This document shows positions 1 to 12,960 of a stretch of DNA of 64,000 nucleotides, piece by piece (position 1 is the stretch's first letter; every line of letters starts with the position of its first letter). The DNA is taken from contig CM069593.1 of NCBI GenBank assembly GCA_035771175.1, positions 22,916,456-22,980,455 of the forward strand, written 5' to 3'. Below the pieces are notes generated by a model. It was given only the letters and a program-made list of their open reading frames with translations. It had not been told where the DNA came from and made no database searches. The position numbers and the translations under genes were made by a program. Source of the stretch: Paratinospora sagittata (Eukaryota; Streptophyta; Magnoliopsida; Ranunculales; Menispermaceae).

Positions 1-2439
1 TGAACAAAAACCTTACCTGGGCTAAGCCCACAAATAGCTCGGCCCTGCCTTGAGGTGGGGGGAAGCGACCCCCTTTTAATATTTAAAAATCACTCAATCC
101 AAAAATTATAGTTTTTAGATAAAGGCCTAACAATGCATATCAAGCTATCATCAATATATATGTTTATATATTTGTATGTATGTATGTATATAATAATTTA
201 GGAAAAAAAATATATCTTTTATGTAATAAAAGAAAATTTCATCAATGGAAAATCCCTTATTTATCGGAAATTATACTGAGGTTTTAGGTGTGGCCCTTGC
301 ACTCTTTTTGGCCTTTTTAATTAAGATTTTTATTTTTGTGAAAAAAAAATGTTTATTTTCAACAGCAATAAACATCTTTATTCTTTTTTATTCATCATCC
401 AAAGACATTTAAAATTCTTCTAACAAAACATTTATCCTACAATGATTATAAAATTATGTTAATATTTATCTTTTATTTAATTGGTAAATATTGAAAGTCA
501 TGTATAATGGATATGCATAAACATAGTATTAAGTAGTAATTAAAAATTAAGTACTATATGTATATATATATATATATAGCAAAATAAAATGTACAATGTA
601 TAGATTGGTTGATCAGGTGAGTACTAGGACTTGCTAAGTCAATGTGACTTTTATATATATATATATATTACCAGAGTCAGTTAATAAAGCAAAAAATGCC
701 GACCACCTTTTTCATGAATCTATATGAGTGGAAAATAAGCATGAATATTAATGGTGAAGTACCTTAACTATAACATCCCCCCAAAATATATATATATATT
801 AATTAGAAGAAATAATATTAATAATTAGTTGTATGATGAGATTCATCATCACACGGTTCATATCGCACTTTCAGAGAGGTATAAGACGCTGTCTGACCCA
901 TTAATCCATCTTATTACCTAGGTTGAACCAATGACAAGAGTTAAATCTAAAACTTTTAAGTTTCAAAGCCACCTCTCTATCAACTGCACCAACTTCATTA
1001 TGACAGTTAAGTAATTAATATGATTTACACTAATTTAAACCAAAGGTGGATTAACAATTTAAGAATACTAGTCTATATCTAGCTAGGACCATTTATTAGA
1101 TTATGTAAGGAAGATGGGATTCTACAATTTAATACATACGTTGTGAAAAAATAAATTACTTTAGATTTTAATCTTTTTTTTATTATTTTCTATACTTTTA
1201 TAATGAACAATATATGGTAGTGATAATAGTGCAATGATGTTAAGTAGGTGAGATCCAACCAAATAAGATGGCATCTTCCAAATTTTAATTAAATGGCGTA
1301 GGAGAAAGCTTTTTGTAAATATTTTCATTGTATTTCAATATATATATATATATATTATTAAGTTAGCGAAAGAAAAGGTCCCACAAGTAAATAAAAAAAT
1401 TAATTTGGAAAGAAATTTTCAATGATACATTAATAATGTTGATAAGATTTGAAAGGAAATAGCTAGCATATCTTTGAAGCACTATTTGATATAATTGGAA
1501 GTTGATTAATTAATTAATATAAGGTTCTAGAAATTTAAAAAATATATGAATTACGTGTATCGATTAATTTCTACAGATAAGGTATAATGAGGAAAAAGAG
1601 TAATATCTCCGACTTTAATGGGTGTGTAGGTGCTCTATATGTAGTTCAGAACGAAAATTACGTCTACTCATGACGTCTTTATGAATAACGAAAATTACGT
1701 CTACTCATGACGTCTTTATGAATAATGAGTACGAGTTTTAATTATTTTATCGTCCTGTTTAATAGTAACTATTATATATACTATTTAAAAAAAACTATTA
1801 TATATATAGACCTTTATAAATGACATACTTATTGCTGCTTTAGCTGATGTTTCAACCCCCCACAATTAAAAAAAAAAAAAAGTACTTTCTTGTCATTATC
1901 AAGATGTGTAAAGAGTTTATAATACCCAATGCTTCTTTATTAGTTTGGGTAGTCAAATGAATGATTTATTCAATTGTCTCAACTTTAATATATTAGATTA
2001 ATGACAGTCATTTGTACCCAAAAATATAATTTATGAACTTAGAACTTCTTCTAGATAAATATTTAATATAATAAAGGCCATTTTGACTACTATTTAAAAA
2101 AAATGTGTTCGTCTATACGTGTATTAATGGTTGATAAATCATTTATTACTAAGAACAGTAGGCAGTAAAAAAGCATGTATATAAGATTTGCAATATAAGA
2201 AGTGACAAATATCAATCCATAGCATCCTGTCTGGTAAATAAATAGTAAATAAAACATGCACGTCTAAGTGAAAGTATACTCCTTGGTGTGTACATTTTTC
2301 AAGAGTCAGAGTGTCTGAACGCCTATAATTTCACAAAATTTGTTAAAAAATGATTTTATGACCTATATTACACTTGAATCACGCACGTGGAGATTCAAGC
2401 ATGTCAAATCAATGAGCATAATAGTAATTTCACTGACCC
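1..2439. other. AT-rich intergenic DNA, no gene seen
   Basis: Low-complexity AT-rich sequence with several short (TA)n tracts (about 553-578, 652-668, 786-800, 1338-1354) and A or T homopolymers. Open frames are short, have no recognisable protein similarity and no splice-linked partners. I see no gene, RNA gene or intact mobile element here. Confidence 0.6.
1651..1724. repeat. 37-bp perfect tandem duplication
   Basis: Two identical adjacent 37-bp copies (1651-1687 and 1688-1724). Each contains the bZIP-type core TGACGTC, so the duplication doubles a possible TGA-factor site. No gene is close enough to assign a regulatory role. Confidence 0.9.
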
Positions 2440-5400
2440 TAAACGACTGGCCCCAGCTTTTGACAAAGAAGTCGGCAACCGAACCGTTTTCGGTCTCATC
2501 AAAATTATCGAAGATGTTTTCTTGTTTCATAAGGCACGTGTTCTACTATAAAATTAACCACACGTTGACCAAACCAAGTTTGACCAACGCGTCGAATCGG
2601 ACCGGCCGGTTCAAATCGCAATAAATACATATCCCATCTAACCAATCCACCAATCATAAAAGAGCGAAAGGAGACAAACAAATCACAGCCGTCCATTCTC
2701 TTAAAATATTTAATAAATGAGAGAAAAAGATAAAGTAGATAAGTAGATGGATTGGATTTTTTGTAAACGAATCACGGGACAGGACAATAAAAATAATATA
2801 TAAATAATATCATATATTATAAATTACATAATAAATAAAATAAATGTAATTAGATAATACAACTTTTTCCATAAATGTTAACCAGAAACCTTAAAGGCTC
2901 TTACCGAAAAAGACCCATTTCTATTTTAAGAAAGCCCCCTCTTTCCCTAATGGACAAGAGCATATCGCTATCCTCTATCACATCGTCGATAGCATAAAGG
3001 TTGATGTGCGGACCAACGATTGGATGCCACGTACTCGTTTTTGTCGATTAGCTGGGCTCTGTGTCTTATCTACTAAAGCTGTGGACTTCGTTGCTTGGCT
3101 TGTTCCTTTACTACTATTATTTTTAAGATTGGTTGATTAAAGTGACAATAGAGATAGCTCTAATTAAAGGTCAGTCAAAATAATAATAATAATTAAAGGG
3201 TGTTGTTTAGAGACTTATATATTTTGTATATATTCTCTTTTTTCTTTTAATGTATTCACTCAAAGCAGAATTAAAATAAAAAAATTATGGTCATTTGAAC
3301 GATTGGTTAACTCGATGACCAATCGATGATTTTTCGATCAACTCGATGACCGATCAATAATTTTTGGTATATCGTTTGACAGATTGATAAGAAAACTTCA
3401 AATGGTGCACCCAAATTATACGACCAATAAAAAAACTTCAATCCTCAGTGACCAATCCGTAATTTTTTAATATTTTTTGAATTTTTTTATCACTAAAAAT
3501 CCCTTTAATTTGTTGCTTATTTGCTTTTTGTACAAATTTAAAAATAAGTAGTCCTTTCAGACCATGACCAATGGTGAAGTGAATCTTTGTTTTTTTTAAA
3601 AAAAATTTCTAGGGGTGCATTTGGTTCAAGATCCAAAAACAAGAATACAATTCATAAAGAGAAAATTTGAATTTTTTTTTCATTTTATGAAAATAATCTG
3701 TTTTCTTAACAAAAAAAGTGAATAACTATTTTTGAATTTTAAGATACAAAAAACTGTATTCAGATCACGAACCAAATGCAACTTAAGAATTTCTTTCATT
3801 TTCATTAATCTTATTATCAATTAATTTTTGGTACAACAAATCTCATTATCGGTTGCTATTGAATGAGACAGATTTATTTTTATGACCCCTTTCAAGTTAA
3901 CATGCATTTATTGGTCAATAGATACGTATACATTTACTAGTACAAGTATTTTCTTTTAGAAAAATGTTAATATAACTATAAAATATTATAACTACAGGTA
4001 TAACTACAAATATATATTCATTGAATCATTTATTACATATCTTGAAATGTGTAAAATATTAATATTTAATGAATATGCGTGTGTAGTTGTAAAATTTACA
4101 GTTAAATTAACATTTTCTTTTATTATTATTTTATTTTTTTATATCTATATCTCATTTCTAGGAAATATAAAGAAAATATTTGATGAAGAGAATGAGACAA
4201 TTAGGTTCCATTCACATTGGATACCCCCATTAAAATCACCACTATTTTGTAAACTTTTTTTAACATAAATTTTCCTCATCAAGCAAATTTTTATGTTCTC
4301 GTCATTTTTCTATTTATTAATATTAAAATTTAAAATCAATAATAATTCCAAGGAAATATTAAAGAAGATTTAGCATTTAGTTTAATATAATAATGAAATT
4401 AATTAATCATCTGCTTGTATGGTCTTAATACGTATAGAGTACTGGTCTTTATTGTGAAACAAAAACTTTATTTAATTAAGATTAATTATTCATAAATAAT
4501 AACTATTTTCTCAAGGCATATTCATTCATAAATTATGAATACATAGTGAAAAGTAATTTGGGATCATATATTATACGTCTCATGTCATTTATGTTTTACT
4601 CCGCTTGACAAAACACATGGAAAGACAATAAAAGCAAACAGTTAAATTCCATTAATCTTAAATAATCATGCATTAATAAGTATAGTTTTTAATTTAATAC
4701 AAGTCATTTCAGCATGAATGAAAATAATACGGTACATGCATATATATTGTCATTATGATGTATATATATTAGATTTCATTTCTAAGGTTATTTTTCCAGC
4801 AATTTAAAAACAAAGAAGTTTATATATATTTAAATTCATTTTGTCATATTAGTGAGGCAAGTGGTTGAATAAAATAATAGCATATATTTATTTACTTATT
4901 TTTCTTTTATGTTTTTGACTTCAAAAGATTTTAGCATGGATCACATGTTATGTGATTGGGTCAGATGGCAATCCCAAATTCACGGGGTGTGGCCCCTGAT
5001 TTTTATTTAATTTATAATTTTACTTTTTTTAAGGTAATAAAATTATATATTTTTTATAATGTATCTCAGCATGTAACATCTTTCGCAATATAATAATCTT
5101 ATTACCTTAAAACGAGCAAATATAAAATATAATACCAGCCATCAGCAGAAAATCTCATGGTTTATTTTATATTATTTTATTCTTTGACGTTGATTTTAAC
5201 ATATATATAAAGCTTAAAAAAAATACTGAACACGGCAAGTCGGGGTCCATTAATTATTATTATTTCTTTTATTTATTTTTATTTTTCTTGTTGTTGTTAC
5301 AAAGTCAAGTGAAGTGGGTAACTCATATGAATCACGAATACATTTTCTAATTATTTTAATGTACATAAGAATGATTGATTACTAAAATAAACTTATCTTG

Positions 5401-5800
5401 ATTTTTTTTTTCTCTACTATTATATTATTACCATATGAAATCTCTAGTTTACCCTCCTCTACCTAGGGTTCATATAAAGATTCGATTATTGAATCAGACC
5501 GCCCGGTCCAGTCATGAAAAAATCCGAACTAACCAACCAATCATAACAAACGAACCAACCAATAAAAAAATAGTAATTTTAGAAGAAAAAAAATGAAAAA
5601 GAAAGAAAAGAAGAGTAGAGTAGAAGCGCATCTCAGCCGTGCAATAATGAAAACGAACAAATCAGGGAAAAAAAGATAGCAAAAGAGCACACAAGAACCT
5701 GCTCCCTACGTACGACATTTTCCATCAATGGTAACCTTCTACCTTAACAAGAGTGAGGAGGGCCTTCTCTCATCCTCTCCAAACTAAAAGATATGTGAAT
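2440..5800. other. Intergenic DNA with two similar CCAAT-containing blocks
   Basis: No gene is supported. Two stretches, about 2590-2900 and 5490-5760, carry the same order of short blocks: a CCGG-centred GC patch, ACCAATC or CCAATCATAA, CAGCCGT, then TTTCCAT followed by AATG and TAACC. This could be an old tandem duplication of an upstream region or chance similarity. Around 3290-3480 lies a degenerate repeat related to the one at 11,600-12,020. Confidence 0.35.
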
Positions 5801-6645
5801 CCTCCTCTCTCCTGCTACGCGTTCTATCAAGGATTAATTTACATTGATATTTATATAAATTTTAAAATATTTTTTACTTCTGTCAAAATAATTTTACTAA
5901 ATACATGATTAACCAAAAAAAGTTTTTATTTTATTTTATTTGTATTCTTTAATATATGATCAAAAGGAATCAAGACCCAATAGAGTTAAAAGACGGGGCA
6001 TAACGGCAAGAAATATGTGGGACTTGAAAAGATGGGTACAGACTTCTATGAAAATAAATCTCTACTTATTAGATAAAGGGAGTTTTTTTATATCTAAAAA
6101 TTTGAAAACACAAAAAAATTGTTTGGTTTAATTGAATTGAGAAACAATTTTTTTTTACTTTTTATAAAAAAAACAAGTTGTTTTTAAAAAACAAAATGAT
6201 GAAACATCATTTTTAATATTTTTTATTTTTAATTGGATCTAAGTTTTTGAATCATCAACGAAAAGGCAGCCTAAACTATTTTTCTTAAATTTTGTTTTGT
6301 AAACTATTCTCCTTAAATTTTGCTTTGCTTTCTAATATTTTATTTAAATATTTTAGAAATTGCAATGTTGAATCAAGGAAAAAGTTAAAATGATACCCAT
6401 TTTTTACTTCATCCTTAATACATTACTGGATTATTTCAAATTATATATTAATATATATTTCGAGATAATCTAATTATGTATAAAAATAATGTACACTTTA
6501 AATATACAAAATAAATGTCAATACACGTAGCATTACTCATGTGTCAATTGGGTTCACTCCCTTATAAATAAATCCAATAATTTATTAGTGGAAAATAAAT
6601 TTGATATTTTTTTCGCTTTCAATATAAGTTTTGGAATAACTACTC

Positions 6646-6648
<3 letters not shown>

Positions 6649-6701
<53 letters not shown>
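6649..6701. repeat. (TA)n microsatellite, about 53 bp
   Basis: Uninterrupted alternating TA for about 53 bases, the longest of many TA tracts in this intergenic region. It is probably polymorphic and can extrude a hairpin or cruciform. Confidence 0.95.
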
Positions 6702-6703
<2 letters not shown>

Positions 6704-7261
6704 AACATATCCTCAAGGCATAAGGTTCTGATAAGGTAAGCCAGTGGTTTACTGCCACGTAGACCATATTATGGGGAAGGTGGACATGTGTTGTCTAGTC
6801 TTGTCTCTGCGAGTTGTGATATATGGTGGTTCTTTAATTCCTTTGCTTTTGCTTCCATAATAAACAGATAAAAATATATATATATATATATATACTTGTT
6901 CTTAAAGTCTAATTTTAACGATAATAAATAAAGCAAGATATTATCTGGTAGGCCCGGATTATCAATCTACAAGAAACTATATATTTTGAACGAGATCCCT
7001 ACATTTTCTTTCACATCATTGATCTAATCATACACACCACTTCATGTTGGGTTGCAGATGGGGCACTGAAAATTATTAAAGAAGCATTAATGGATGTCCA
7101 CCCATTAATATTAAAACCTTTTATTCATTATTCCAAAATCATCCCACAAACTATTATTTATTGATTATTTTAAAAAAACTTATTTTAACTATCAACTTAA
7201 TTCTTAATAAAGTAAAACAAAAAACAATGACAGTTCTAATTAACTAATTAACATAAGGAAC

Positions 7262-7400
7262 AAATATTCACACCTAGCTCTAATAGAGTTACACCCAACA
7301 AGTGGTTGGGAGTGGCTAGGCGTAACGACGTTTCTAATTTACTGTGGCCATGATCCAGGGTTTGAACATCACCAGATGACTTTATCCCCCCACTTATTAG
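7262..7400 (+). mobile_element. Possible tRNA-derived SINE remnant
   Basis: Within 130 bp there is an A-box-like AGTGGTTGGGAGTGG near 7300 and, about 55 bp downstream, a B-box-like GGGTTTGAACATC near 7358. This is the spacing of a Pol III internal promoter in tRNA-derived SINEs. No poly(A) tail or target-site duplication was identified, so it may be a decayed or chance match. Confidence 0.3.
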
Positions 7401-9319
7401 TATTAGGTACATTTTTCTCAACAACATTTTTAATACTTGCAATAAAAACACGTGCTTTATTCTATGCTTAGTTTATGCATTTAGTTAGACACCATGCACC
7501 TATTAGCTATCAATATATATCATTGTCTAAGGGACGGTGCACACAACCATTCACACTACTGATGACAAAATTGTCAGTGCGGATACTTTGACATTGATGT
7601 AAGGACTTTATAGTTTTCTAAACCTTGATGACATTGTCAATTTCAAAAATAAAAATAAAATACTATGAAATATTCATCTAAAAGAAACATTAAATTGATT
7701 TTTTTTTTAACCCACTGTGTGATAATAAAAGTGATTAAAAGACAGATGTCTTAATATTAAAATTTATATCCAACTTAGTTACGTTCACTTAAAAAGAGTC
7801 GTTTAATACTCTTGTAGTATTTAAATACAAATTAATCTTTTCAAAAAAAAAAAAATAGAGATTTTTAATACTCATGGGGCTCGGGTCTGCTTGTTCTCGT
7901 CTACCCTCTCAAAATTTATTAGTTGTTGTAAATTATTTGATTTAGTTTTAAAACTCTTAACTTTTCCTAACGTGGGATTATTATATAGTTTTTAATATTA
8001 ATTCAATTTATATACTTCCAGGCCGATCGACCCCCACGCCATAAAACCCTTTTTGGTTTTTGTTTCTAGCAGATACTGTAATCGCCTCCAACAGAGTTGC
8101 GGCAGTGTCGCAGGGTAAGATGTGTTTGTGATTGCCGTCATCTTTTGGGGTTTTTGGCGTTATACATTCAGTCTATGATATTTAGTATGTTTGTATCTTA
8201 TTTTTGTAGTTTATTGTATATTGTTTGTAAAGATTTTTCTTCGGATGTGAGGGTGCCCCATCTCGTTGTATTACTATTTTTTATTATGAGGGTTTTTACC
8301 GTCTGGTTGTTGGATTTTACCCATTTTCATGTGAATATTTATATTCACCATTGTGCTTACACTGATTCTCAGTATGTGGTTTTTATATTGACAGGATGTA
8401 TTCTTGTTTGGAGATCTATTTTTATAGATATGGAACAAAACTTTGACAAGAAAAAAAAAACACCAACTCTTACCTTGACATAACTACATGACTAGCCACT
8501 ATAGGAGTTGGTTACAGTTGATAGCCTGATTGTAAAATACGTTTTAAGGTACGTTTACGTGCCACGTGACTTAACAGGTTACGGTCATTGGATACGCATA
8601 ATTGATAATATAACATCAGAACCTTAGTTTTGTAAGAGGTCTTGAGTTTAAGCCTTGTTATTAATATTTACATATTTTTAAGTTGTATAATTGATATTTC
8701 TCTTCTTTTATTTCTTTTCTGACTTTTTACATGCAAGATGAGGCTGACCGTGAAAGAGAATGTTGATGATAGCTTGATATGTATTATTGGACCCTTATAT
8801 GATAGTTATAACTTTTGAATTGAGTAATTTTTAACAATTTCTTGCTTCATCCTCAAACATTTGGTCAAAAGATTTTTGATCGTCTCTCAAATGTGCCATG
8901 ATATATGATACTCCTTTTTTTTTTATTAAGTAATATCAAGAAGAAATAGACAGCTCGTCCAAGGAACATTTTATAACTTTTTTTTTTCTTTTTTTTTGTT
9001 TATTTTTTAGTCAACACCCAAGTAAAGTTCTTTTCTAGCTTGATTGCTAAAACACGTCTAAGATTCTCTCACGGATCATGTGTTTTTGGGTTAGGTAACT
9101 ATTCTCAATATAATTCACATTTTAAATTAAAATGCATGTTCGTGTATCCTTAAAATTTACAGTGTAAGTCACAGAAAAAGAATATTTTATAGTGCACACA
9201 TCAAATCATAGAACGTAGGGACTACTTTAAATAAGGCTTGCAAAGAATCAAACAAGCTTTTACCCTCTTCTTGTTGTACCCTCTACTAATTTTATACCTT
9301 TATGCAAAGTTTGATCAAT

Positions 9320-9345
9320 CCCCCCCCCCCCCCCCCCCCCCCCCC
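9320..9345. repeat. Poly(C) homopolymer of 26
   Basis: A run of 26 consecutive C. Long poly(C)/poly(G) is rare in AT-rich plant DNA. The G-rich strand can form quadruplexes and the C-rich strand an i-motif. Its exact length may suffer from sequencing error. Confidence 0.9.
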
Positions 9346-9596
9346 TTCTTATTATTCCTGCAAGTTGTAATAAGGATTCATATTATCATTATTTTTGAAA
9401 TCTTTTTAATGTGTTGTTATTATTCTTTTCCTTATATCAGTATACATGCAATTAATAACAATCTCAGATAAAAAAATTTGTTAAATCTTCTATCAACACG
9501 AATCCAGTTAGTGGTATATATATATATAACAGTTTTATTAATGTAGTGAATTAAGTTATTTTCTAGCTTGAAATGAATATAGTAATCTTTTTTGGT

Positions 9597-9862
9597 GGCA
9601 CGTGCCAAACACGATACTATCGTACACTTCTGCGCCCCGTGTTGCACGTGGATGTGGTTGCAGTAGAAGGTACGATTTTCAGTTATAAAAAAAAAAAAAA
9701 AAAAGCAAAAGCAGCCAAATGAATCTCTACCGTTTATTTTTCTCGATTAGGTAACTGCAAAAAGACAAAATAGGTTCAGTTCATCTAATCTACAAGTTGT
9801 TTTTTCCCCCCCACACGTCGCACGGCCCTACAAATTTTTCGTACGCCTCCATGTCGCACGTG
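9597..9862. promoter_or_regulatory. Cluster of CACGTG (G-box) motifs
   Basis: CACGTG occurs inside the 10-bp palindrome GGCACGTGCC (9597-9606), again near 9646 and near 9857, with related CACGTCG between. G-boxes bind plant bHLH and bZIP factors. No transcription unit is identifiable next to them, so function is unproven. Confidence 0.3.
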
Positions 9863-11599
9863 GGACTTTTTTTATTTTTATTTTTTTATTTAATTAAGCT
9901 AATCTACAATAAAGAAAAAATGTAAGTAATTTTTTTTTATATAATTGGAAAAAGATAATAATTCCATTCATAGTGAGTTTATAAATTCAATGCATTAAAA
10001 GTTTCTTAATAATCCAATTTAAATATGATTAATTTTGAAATAGTTGCTAAATGTAATAATCATAGTTTCGTTTGCCTTCAACTATGCGGTTGTAAATACA
10101 ACATTATAAATTTGATAGAGAAGCTACATAGAGTATTGAATTAATTTTTTGGTCGTGATTGATAAAATCTAAACAACATACTCAAAAAGAGATTACATTA
10201 TTGATCTCTCAAAAAAAAAAAAAAAAACTACTCTTTCAGATTTGTGTATCTTTAAAGTTGTGATAGATTAATTTCAAAAGGATATATGGATCCTGCCTTG
10301 TAGGTGGGAGTAGCATTTTTGTTTAGGTGGATGAGTGCAATGATATTTTAAATAACACACCTAAATCTTTCAATAAATAATTAAATAATTAAATATATAA
10401 ATCTTGTCATCTCTTCCCTAGATATTAGTGTTACAATTTCATCAGCATTGCTTAGCTTAATCCTTTCCAAGTATGAGGAAACCCAATATAAACAATTGCA
10501 ATTAAAATATTATTTAACTCCTTGATTCTGGCCACTCAATTCCATACCATTAACTCACAAAAAAGGAGGGGAGGGTAGCTAGCTAGAGTGCTGCTTTTAA
10601 TTATTTTATTATTAATCATAAACTTCATGGTGCCTTACCCGTGTTGGAAGGGACAAGAAAATGTTGAATTATTATAATTTATTTAATTACAATAATTGTA
10701 TTAATATTAAATTAGCCGTGATACTTGTTGGTACATGAGTCATACACAAGCCATATTGCTCCATTATTATTAATTCAACTTGAATTACTGTTTTAACATT
10801 CATTAGATTGGAAATTAAAGGAAAACATAGAAAACAAATGAATATTACTTAATTAAGAAAAAAACAGAAAAAAAGAAAGAAAGCAAATGAATAAATCAAT
10901 ATTGGGCAGTGTCACTTGACTTCCTCAACCAAGAAGAGAAGATAAAATTAAAGTTATTTTCTAAAACTTTTTTTTATGTATAATACATTTAAAATCAAAT
11001 TGAGTTTTGACAAAGAAAATGATGTATGTTTTAAAATTAGAATGGGTACTACGAAAATACCGGGTTGGAAATGCTTAAAAAAAAAAAAAAAACATCTACC
11101 TAGTACTCTTAGATCAGCATGAACTTAGAGCGGTATAATATACATGATTCCATGTTAATCCAACAACGCTTACAAGTAGATGTATTTCTAATTTATTTGA
11201 GATAGTATTTGTTAATATTACTTACAACCACTAAAAAAGTAAACATTATTATGATTTTAATTTTTTTAACTATTTAAAATATCTCTTTTTTTTAAATTAG
11301 AAATAGAGATATAGCCATTGTGAAATTTTCCCTTTTCCTTAACCTTTGGTTCATTTTAGAACAAAAATTATGATAAATGCCTTAAAAGATTATGGATTTT
11401 TAGAGTTAGGGTCATGAAAGTATGAGTTTTTATAATAGATGTTCTAGGATTTTGAAATTTAGATTTTTGGTCTTCTATAACTCATTGGTCATCTTTCAAT
11501 TAAATCGTTGTAACTCGATTGACGTGCCTGACTATTTTGCCTCTCTCCCTAATAGCAACTCACGTAAACCCTTAGTAATTGTTAAAATTTATCGATCGG

Positions 11600-12020
11600 T
11601 ATAAAACTTCAAATAGCCATAACTTTATCATTTTAACTTTGATTTGAGTGATTTAAGATGCATTGGAAAGATGACAATAGGTAACCGCTCGGTAAGAAAG
11701 TTTATCGATTGATAAATAACTTCAAATAGTCATAACTTTCTCATTTTAACTCAGATTTTAGCGATTCAAAATACATTGAAAATATATTTTCTTTATCTTT
11801 TCAACGCATTTTGATTCTCTTAAATCAGAGTTAAAACTAAGAAGTTACGGTGTTGACCGATCGGAATGTAAACTTTAAATGACCATAACTTTTTAGTTTT
11901 AACTCCGATTTGAACAAATCAAAATACATTAGAAAGAGGAAGAAAATATATTTCTAATGTATCTTGAATCGATAAAATCTGAGTTAAAATAAAAAAATTA
12001 TGATTATTTAAATTTTTTTA
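11600..12020. repeat. Array of alternating direct and inverted copies of an approximately 60-bp motif
   Basis: A motif of the form TTCAAATxGCCATAACTTT, then TTTTAACTC.GATTTGA and ATTCAAAATGCATT occurs in direct orientation near 11,608, 11,732 and 11,872. It occurs as its reverse complement near 11,808-11,850 and 11,950-12,010. Adjacent opposite copies could pair as hairpins. I have the impression that similar motifs occur in plant LTR retrotransposons, but no LTR or coding domain is present, so this is probably a relic. Confidence 0.6.
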
Positions 12021-12369
12021 CCAATTTGTTACCGAATAGTTACCAATTGATAAATTTTAACAATTACCGAAGGGTCTTGCTATTAGAGAAAAAGACAAAC
12101 AGTTAGGCACGCTAACCAAATTATAACAATTTAATTAAAAAATAATTAATAAATTACAGAAGACCTAAAATTTAAATTTTAAAACCTCGAGTCGTATGGT
12201 ATAAAAACTCATACTTCCACGACCCTTAAGTCTAAAAATCCCTAAATATTATCCATGACTCGTGATGTTGTGATGGGTATATTTTTGTCGTTTTTTTTTT
12301 CACCTTATCCCGAGGCGGTGGTCGGAGAGGTATAATCATGAAACAAAGAATATGATGTCCTCCTAAGTG

Positions 12370-12960
12370 TTGTCCTGGCACGTGTGAAATTTGTTTAGAA
12401 GTCATGAGAAGTCAGGAAAGTGTGGCGCCCATGGGTCCGTAGCACAGAAAACAGTCAGTTTGGCTCTTTAAACAACTCTAGCTTAATGGTAATATATATG
12501 AAGTTTAAGGATTTATTTATTTATAGTTATTATTGGGGAGGGGTTTGCCGACAGACACACAGACCCCTTCCCCTTTGCTTCAATCATTTCATTTCAGCTA
12601 CGCCCTACGCAACGCTGCCTCCTCTTCAGTCCAACTCCAACCCTTCTTCATACGCTTTATGTTGCACGTGCCATTTTCTCTTCCCATGCCCTTTTCTTTC
12701 CTATAACCACCCTACGCATTACCCTTTTCCTTTTCTCCCTGTTCTTCCTCTTCTTTTATTTATTTTTATGTTTTTATTTTTTATTCTCTTCCCTCTCTCT
12801 CTACCTTCTCTCTCTCTCTCTATAAATATATATATATATGTCTCAAAATTGCTTGCTTGGACCAAACAGCCAGCCGACCACCTTTAGACCTCTTCTCATC
12901 CTTCACGCAATTCCTCGAAGCCCTTTTCTCATCATTGGGCTTGATGAAGAAGAGGCTCTG
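12370..12960 (+). promoter_or_regulatory. Promoter-like stretch without an identifiable gene
   Basis: Two G-boxes (CACGTG near 12,378 and 12,666) are followed by a pyrimidine-rich tract with CTCTCTCTCT, a TATAAATA box near 12,822 and a leader-like sequence. The first ATG in the leader (near 12,942) opens a 5-codon frame and stops at once. The 155-codon open frame across it is pyrimidine-driven and unlikely to be coding. Either the exons are missing, or this is a non-coding transcript promoter or a chance arrangement. Confidence 0.25.

Larger units (their letters stand above)
5801..11599. other. Intergenic DNA with microsatellites and small repeat relics
   Basis: AT-rich DNA without a supportable gene. 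The longest open frame, 128 codons at 8097-8483, has biased hydrophobic composition and no recognisable domain. Separately listed features are a (TA)n microsatellite, a poly(C) run, a group of CACGTG motifs and a possible SINE remnant. A tRNA B-box-like stretch also occurs near 8636-8656. Confidence 0.55.

Noticed and set aside
8097..8483. 128-codon open frame on the plus strand
   Set aside because: Composition follows AT-rich, T-rich DNA; no domain, no start context and no splice partner. Likely a chance frame.
12420..12887. 155-codon open frame on the plus strand
   Set aside because: Dominated by Pro, Leu, Phe and Ser from a pyrimidine-rich promoter-like tract; better explained as leader or promoter DNA.
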